A stretch of 9,484 bases of DNA from Dehalococcoidales bacterium (GTDB lineage: Bacteria; Chloroflexota; Dehalococcoidia; Dehalococcoidales; Fen-1064), in contig JAQTOJ010000064.1 of NCBI GenBank assembly GCA_028713395.1, positions 1 through 9,484 of the forward strand, read 5' to 3'. The notes beneath the pieces are model-generated. The model did not search any database, was not told the origin of the DNA, and saw nothing but the letters and a program-made list of their open reading frames with translations. A program made the position numbers and the translations under genes. This document shows positions 6,257 through 9,484 of this stretch, one piece after another; position 1 is the first letter of the stretch; every line of letters starts with the position of its first letter.

Positions 6257-6811
6257 ATGAAAATATTAGCTTTGGTGGGCAGCCCCCGGAAGAATGGTAA
6301 TACCAACTTTTTGGTCGACCAGGCTTTGGAAGAAGCTGAAAAAAGCGGGGCAGATACGGAAAAAATCATGCTGGCGGATCTGTCCATGAGCCCCTGTCTG
6401 GGACATGAGAACTGCGGTAGTTTTGAAACTTGCCTGCAAAAAGATGGCGGTACGGCGGTGCTACACAAATTTCTAGAGGCTGACGGACTGATTCTAGCCT
6501 CGCCCGTCTATTACTATGATGTTACGGCCTGGATGAAAATATTCATCGACCGTAACTATTTCCTCTACCGGCATGGGCTGAAATCCAAAGCCCGCGCCGC
6601 CGGGTTGATCGTGGTCGCCGGGGGCACCGGGATTGAAGATACGGTACATACCCTGGACAAACTGGTCAATGCCTCAACGATTATATCCAGAGAAAACAGA
6701 TTTTTATTGACCGGGATCGCCGGGCGTCCCGGAGAAGTAAAAAATAACTTCGGGCTGATCAATGCCGCCAGGGATTTGGGCAAAAATCTGGCACTGAATC
6801 TGCGCAAGTAG
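6257..6811 (+). CDS. Flavodoxin-fold NAD(P)H-dependent FMN reductase / Isf-like flavoprotein
   Basis: This is a 184-residue soluble flavoprotein of the NADPH-dependent FMN reductase superfamily. The FMN phosphate loop is GSPRKNGNT (residues 8-16). SPVYYYDVTAWMKIFIDR (82-99) matches the second flavin loop and the family's usual dimer helix. Between them, Cys47-x2-His50-x2-Cys53-x5-Cys59 lies where iron-sulfur flavoproteins carry the compact CX2CX2CX4-7C cluster motif, with His in place of the second Cys. It could hold a modified cluster, bind another metal, or be redox-active without a cluster. The ATG at 6257 is chosen because it begins the first beta strand (MKILALVGSP). A longer in-frame reading from 6074 would overlap the ABC gene by about 180 bases. 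A weak AGAAG (6243-6247) precedes the start. Its place at the end of the exporter operon suggests a role in reducing the exported compound or a redox signal. Confidence 0.85.
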   Translation: MKILALVGSPRKNGNTNFLVDQALEEAEKSGADTEKIMLADLSMSPCLGHENCGSFETCLQKDGGTAVLHKFLEADGLILASPVYYYDVTAWMKIFIDRNYFLYRHGLKSKARAAGLIVVAGGTGIEDTVHTLDKLVNASTIISRENRFLLTGIAGRPGEVKNNFGLINAARDLGKNLALNLRK

Positions 6812-6869
6812 CCTCCTCTGCGATACTAAATCAAACCATCGTTCCCGGCTTTCAGTTTATTTGCCGGAA

Positions 6870-6889
6870 AAATGTTATACAAATGTTAT
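6870..6889. repeat. Tandem AAATGTTAT direct repeat with 11-base period
   Basis: AAATGTTAT occurs at 6870-6878 and again at 6881-6889, one helical turn apart. A TGTTAT-N18-ATAACA dyad (6884-6913) overlaps the second copy. OmpR/PhoB-type regulators bind tandem sites of this spacing, and such a regulator is encoded convergently just downstream. I see no clear promoter here, although CATAAT at 6932-6937 could be a -10 box. Confidence 0.45.
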
Positions 6890-6998
6890 CTGTTGTCAGT
6901 GGAATATATAACAAATCCAGAATAATGTGCGCATAATACCTTGTACCAGCTAAAGATGTGTGACGTGGTGTCAGGCCGAACGCATCAAGGGGGATAAT

Positions 6999-7244
6999 AT
7001 GCTGCGAATTGCAACTAAAACCAAACTAACCCCGGAAAAAATCATTGAAAAAGCAATCGATTTTTTCGGATTGAATGGATATAAAATGACCATTACCAGT
7101 AAAACACCCTCTTCTATTTACTTCGAAGGGGGGGGCGGGTTAGTGGAGATCGCGGTGACAGGAGAAGCAGGGAAAAACACCGTGGATTTCCTCTCCCGCG
7201 AATGGGATTTTCAGGTTAAAGAATTCATCAAGCTAATTAAATGA
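6999..7244 (+). CDS. 81-residue uncharacterised protein
   Basis: This is a small soluble protein that I cannot assign to a named family. It has a helix (about 11-24, TPEKIIEKAIDFFG), then beta-like stretches around 29-43, 47-55 and 60-66 with a glycine-rich turn EGGGGL (43-48). A final helix after REWDFQVKEF runs to the C-terminus. This alpha-beta-beta-beta-alpha layout suggests a compact single domain. There are no cysteines, no signal peptide and no membrane segment. The ATG at 6999 is chosen because AAGGGGGA (6987-6994) lies directly upstream; an earlier in-frame start at 6960 has no such site. The stop is 12 bases from the stop of the convergent response regulator gene, with no terminator between them. 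A run of eight G falls within codons 44-46. Confidence 0.78.
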   Translation: MLRIATKTKLTPEKIIEKAIDFFGLNGYKMTITSKTPSSIYFEGGGGLVEIAVTGEAGKNTVDFLSREWDFQVKEFIKLIK

Positions 7245-7256
7245 CAGCACAGATAA

Positions 7257-7961
7257 TTACTTGTCCGCCTGTTTGGTATTAAAAATATACCCTGTTTTCG
7301 GCACAGTGCTGATAATTTTAGGGTCATCTGGATTGATTTCTAATTTGCTTCTCAAACGGCTCACCCATGTCCGCAGGATTTGTACATCGTCACGGTATTC
7401 CGGCCCCCACACCTTCGTCAGCAGGTCGGTATACATCATCAAATGATCTGCGTTACCTGCCAGTTCCGTTAATAGCAGCCATTCAATGCGGGTAAGCTTG
7501 ATCTCTTTGCCGCGGACCACTACTTTACGCTTTTCATAATTGATGTTCAGGTCTTGAAAAACCAGGTCGCCCATGGTGCTCTTTCTTTTTTCCGGCCCGA
7601 GCCGGCGGCGCACCGCTTCGATCCTGGCGATCAATTCATCCGGGTTAAACGGCTTGGGCAGGTAATCATCGGCGCCTAGTCCTAATCCCCGTATCCTATC
7701 GGAGTCTTCGCCGATAGCGCTGAGCATAATTACCGGTACTTTGGAAAAAGTGCGCAATTCCCGTAAGGTCTCAAAACCGTCTTTTTTCGGCATCATCACA
7801 TCAAGTATCAGCAGATCCGGGTCCTGGCCGCGGACCTGTTCCAGAGCCTCAATGCCGTTACCGGCCAATATCACCTCGTAACCGGAGGTTTTAAGTTTGG
7901 TCTTAAGAAAATTAAGAATGCGCTCCTCATCGTCAACCAGCAAAACGCAAAATCTTTTCAT
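7257..7961 (-). CDS. OmpR/PhoB-family response regulator
   Basis: This is a complete 234-residue two-component regulator. The N-terminal receiver (about 4-118) has the acidic pair Asp10/Asp11, the phosphorylation site Asp54 (LLILDVMMP), Ser81 in the Thr/Ser position, Tyr100 and Lys103 in LPKPF. A short linker leads to an OmpR-type winged helix (about 133-228) with the recognition helix near 190-207 (DVQILRTWVSRLRSKLE) and the C-terminal hairpin TVPKTGYIF. All key residues are present, so it should be an active phospho-dependent DNA-binding protein. It lies 96 bases downstream of a receiver-kinase gene on the same strand, which makes that kinase a possible partner, but it also has its own promoter. 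AGAGGAG (7975-7969) precedes the ATG by 7 bases. WGPEY and the following residues recall KdpE-like regulators, but no kdp genes are near, so I give no symbol. Confidence 0.95.
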   Translation of the reverse strand: MKRFCVLLVDDEERILNFLKTKLKTSGYEVILAGNGIEALEQVRGQDPDLLILDVMMPKKDGFETLRELRTFSKVPVIMLSAIGEDSDRIRGLGLGADDYLPKPFNPDELIARIEAVRRRLGPEKRKSTMGDLVFQDLNINYEKRKVVVRGKEIKLTRIEWLLLTELAGNADHLMMYTDLLTKVWGPEYRDDVQILRTWVSRLRSKLEINPDDPKIISTVPKTGYIFNTKQADK

Positions 7962-7986
7962 GTGTTTTCTCCTCTGGATTCCTCTA

Positions 7987-8016
7987 ATAATAGGCTTGCC
8001 TGTAAATGGGTGTCAA
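7987..8016 (-). promoter_or_regulatory. sigma70-type promoter of the OmpR-type regulator
   Basis: On the minus strand, a perfect TTGACA (8016-8011) is followed by an 18-base spacer and TATTAT (7992-7987). The predicted start near 7980 leaves a leader of about 19 bases that contains the ribosome binding site. The regulator can thus be made apart from the kinase gene upstream. Confidence 0.7.
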
Positions 8017-8022
8017 TGACAC
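8010..8022. promoter_or_regulatory. Palindrome GTGTCA-A-TGACAC over the -35 box (candidate operator)
   Basis: This is a perfect 13-base palindrome with 6-base arms around one central base. It contains the whole -35 box of the response regulator promoter. A protein bound here would directly block or replace sigma contact. Which protein binds is unknown. OmpR-type regulators more often use direct repeats, so a separate dimeric regulator is equally possible. Confidence 0.55.
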
Positions 8023-8057
8023 GAGGTATCTGTGCTTCTACCCGCCTGTTCGTGAGT

Positions 8058-9194
8058 TTACTGCGGGGCAAGGGCAAGCGGTAAAGTAAAATAAAAAGCA
8101 GACCCCTCGCCGGGTTGTGATTCGACCCAGATGCGTCCTCCCTGCGCCTCTACAAGACGCCGGCAGACCACCAAACCCAGCCCGGTGCCGCTTATCTTGT
8201 AGTTATCTGAGGCCAGCCTCTGAAATGGCTCGAACAACCGCCTTAAATTGGCTTGGGTGATACCGGTGCCGTAATCGCGGACGCAGATTTCTGCCTCGTT
8301 ATCCTGGGTTCTCACATTTACTTCTATTTTAGTTTCTGCCGCCGAATACTTCAACGCATTATCCAGCAAGTTGTGAATGATACGCTGGACGCGGATTCTA
8401 TCGCCGGTGACAATGATGTTGTCCTCACAGTCCACACAAAACTCACGGGTGAGTGTCTGTAGCCGCATTTTGGCTACCACCGCGTTGATAATCTCCTTGA
8501 TACCAAACGGTTCGCCGGTAATCTGTAACCGGTCTGCTTGCACGCGCGCCAGTTCCAGCAGATTGGAAAGGATATCCGAAAGTGTTTCCGCCTCCCAATA
8601 CGCGTCACTGACCAGGTGCTGGATTTCTTTCCGGGTCAGTTTGTTCCCCTCGGTCATTACTGTGCTTAACGCGCCCAGAATAATTGTGATGGGGGTGCGT
8701 AATTCGTGCGATATTAACCCGACAAATTCGTCTTTTAATTGATCTACTTTCTTGAGTACCAGCAATTCGTCTTCCCGCTGCTGGAGCGCTTTGGCTGCTT
8801 TTTCGTGTTCCCGCCGCACCGTCACTTCCTGGAGTTCGCGTTCAATCGCCGGGCCGAGCCGGGTCAGATTGTCTTTCACGATGTAATCGGCGGCGCCCGC
8901 TTTCATGGCCATCACTGCTGTTTCGTCACTGATTTTACCGGATGTCAGGATGAACGGGATATCGATGCCTCTTTCTCTTATCAGTTTCAGGGCATCTAGC
9001 CCGGTAAACTGCGGCATCACGAAATCAGAAATAATAATTTCCCATGGCTGCTCGTCCAAGGCGTGGGTTAAACTACTGGCAGTATCCACGCGTTTATATT
9101 CCGGCGTAAATCCGGCGCGTTGTAATTCCCTCATGAGCAGAATAGTATCGTTTTCCGAATCGTCAATAATTAAAACCTTTAAAGGTTTTACCAT
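8058..9194 (-). CDS. Receiver-histidine kinase (N-terminal REC, C-terminal HisKA-HATPase)
   Basis: This is a 378-residue cytoplasmic signalling protein with no membrane helix. The N-terminal receiver (about 5-118) has Asp11/Asp12, phosphorylation site Asp57 (IIISDFVMP), Thr84/Ser85 and Lys107. A helical linker (about 118-157), probably coiled coil, leads to the dimerisation/phosphoacceptor domain with His163 in SHELRTPIT. The ATPase domain has the N box HNLLDNALKYS (274-284), the G1 box DYGTG (307-311), an F box FEPFQR (321-326) and the G2 box GTGLGL (336-341). All catalytic residues are present. Phosphorylation of the receiver probably tunes the kinase, which has no sensor domain of its own. 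The ATG at 9194 is chosen because AAGGAGG (9204-9198) precedes it; the spacing of 3 bases is short. A GTG at 9221 would read through that site. The upstream receiver gene's stop overlaps the ribosome site, so translation is probably coupled. Confidence 0.93.
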   Translation of the reverse strand: MVKPLKVLIIDDSENDTILLMRELQRAGFTPEYKRVDTASSLTHALDEQPWEIIISDFVMPQFTGLDALKLIRERGIDIPFILTSGKISDETAVMAMKAGAADYIVKDNLTRLGPAIERELQEVTVRREHEKAAKALQQREDELLVLKKVDQLKDEFVGLISHELRTPITIILGALSTVMTEGNKLTRKEIQHLVSDAYWEAETLSDILSNLLELARVQADRLQITGEPFGIKEIINAVVAKMRLQTLTREFCVDCEDNIIVTGDRIRVQRIIHNLLDNALKYSAAETKIEVNVRTQDNEAEICVRDYGTGITQANLRRLFEPFQRLASDNYKISGTGLGLVVCRRLVEAQGGRIWVESQPGEGSAFYFTLPLALAPQ

Positions 9195-9202
9195 TTGCCT
9201 CC

Positions 9203-9484
9203 TTATTTTTGCGGGGGACACTCATTGAGAACCAGCCAGTACAAGCCTAACTGGTGTACGGCTTCCGCAAACTGATTAAAGTTCACCGGTTTACGGATAT
9301 AACTATTTGCCCCGGACGCATAACCGTTGATCAGGTCTTTTTCTTCTTTTGACGATGTGAGTATGACCACCGGTAGCAGACTGGTCTGTTTGTTGACGCG
9401 GATTCGCTTCAACACTTCCAACCCATCGATCTTGGGTAATTTCAGGTCCAGTAACACTACCTGGGGCATTGATGATAAATCGCG
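9203..9484 (-). CDS. Rcp1-like stand-alone CheY receiver, C-terminal part (runs off right edge)
   Basis: This is a partial gene; about 94 codons are visible and the 5' end lies outside the window. The reading frame stays open to the edge (RDLSSMPQVV), so the internal ATG at 9469 is not taken as the start. The phosphorylation-site strand VVLLDLKLPKIDGLEVL, the Thr/Ser loop VILTSSKEE and the conserved Lys in YIRKPVNF are all present. The acidic pair at the N-terminus is lost beyond the edge. The ending QLGLYWLVLNECPP closely resembles the C-terminus of Rcp1-type single-domain regulators, where YW-LLNE-PP is usual. Those proteins are phosphorylated by phytochrome-like or other PAS/GAF sensor kinases. 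There is no output domain, so it probably acts by phosphotransfer or protein contact. Its stop overlaps the ribosome site of the next receiver-kinase gene, placing both in one operon. Confidence 0.9.
   Translation of the reverse strand, partial: RDLSSMPQVVLLDLKLPKIDGLEVLKRIRVNKQTSLLPVVILTSSKEEKDLINGYASGANSYIRKPVNFNQFAEAVHQLGLYWLVLNECPPQK

Noticed and set aside
6845..6867. Possible terminator CCGGC-N13-GCCGG after the flavoprotein
   Set aside because: The stem is only 5 base pairs with a 13-base loop, and it is followed by A, not T, on the plus strand; the opposite strand has no T tract after it either. It is too weak to call.
9195..9221. GTG start for the receiver-kinase
   Set aside because: The nine extra residues read through the AAGGAGG ribosome site that serves the ATG at 9194, and they overlap the upstream gene.
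8253..9228. Plus-strand open frames across the kinase gene
   Set aside because: All are antisense to an intact receiver-kinase with every catalytic motif present.

Overview
The window reads as a stretch of bacterial chromosome of medium GC content, densely coding, with ordinary sigma70-type promoters and Shine-Dalgarno sites. No rRNA, tRNA, CRISPR array, insertion sequence or phage gene is visible. The gene mix suggests an anaerobe: an Isf-like flavoprotein, a heterodimeric multidrug-type ABC exporter, a cytoplasmic receiver-kinase protein and small cysteine-rich or uncharacterised proteins. My best guess is a Dehalococcoidia-like member of Chloroflexota. This rests on the general look of the proteins, not on a marker gene, so it is tentative.

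Region 1 (1-1406) is a divergent pair. On the minus strand is the N-terminal part of a metallo-beta-lactamase-fold hydrolase that runs off the left edge. Its GTG start lies 7 bases after a good -10 box, so its mRNA is probably leaderless. On the plus strand a HIT-family nucleotide hydrolase/phosphorylase is followed by a 74-residue two-CxxC protein, and the unit ends at a strong intrinsic terminator. The two promoters lie back to back within about 60 bases.

Region 2 (1407-6811) looks like one operon: a MarR-family repressor, two ABC exporter half-transporters that overlap by ATGA, and a flavoprotein starting 4 bases after the second. A clear promoter with an inverted repeat at the predicted transcription start precedes the MarR gene, which suggests autorepression relieved by a ligand. 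The two ABC subunits have complementary asymmetries: one lacks the catalytic Glu and the switch His, and the other has a degenerate signature. They should therefore form one heterodimer with a single catalytic site. The flavoprotein carries a CX2HX2CX5C variant of the Isf cysteine motif and may link redox chemistry to the exported substrate.

Region 3 (6812-7256) holds a regulatory-looking spacer with 11-base-period direct repeats and an 81-residue uncharacterised protein. It converges with region 4.

Region 4 (7257-9484, minus strand) is a signalling cluster. In transcription order it has a partial Rcp1-like stand-alone receiver at the right edge, a cytoplasmic protein with an N-terminal receiver and C-terminal histidine kinase, and an OmpR/PhoB-type response regulator with its own promoter. 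A perfect 13-base palindrome covers the -35 box of that promoter. With three receivers and only one visible kinase, a branched or multi-step phosphotransfer pathway is plausible, and a sensor kinase probably lies beyond the right edge.

I see no clearly new system. The best leads are the redox-linked MarR/ABC/flavoprotein operon, the leaderless divergent promoter, and the receiver-kinase cluster with its palindromic promoter.
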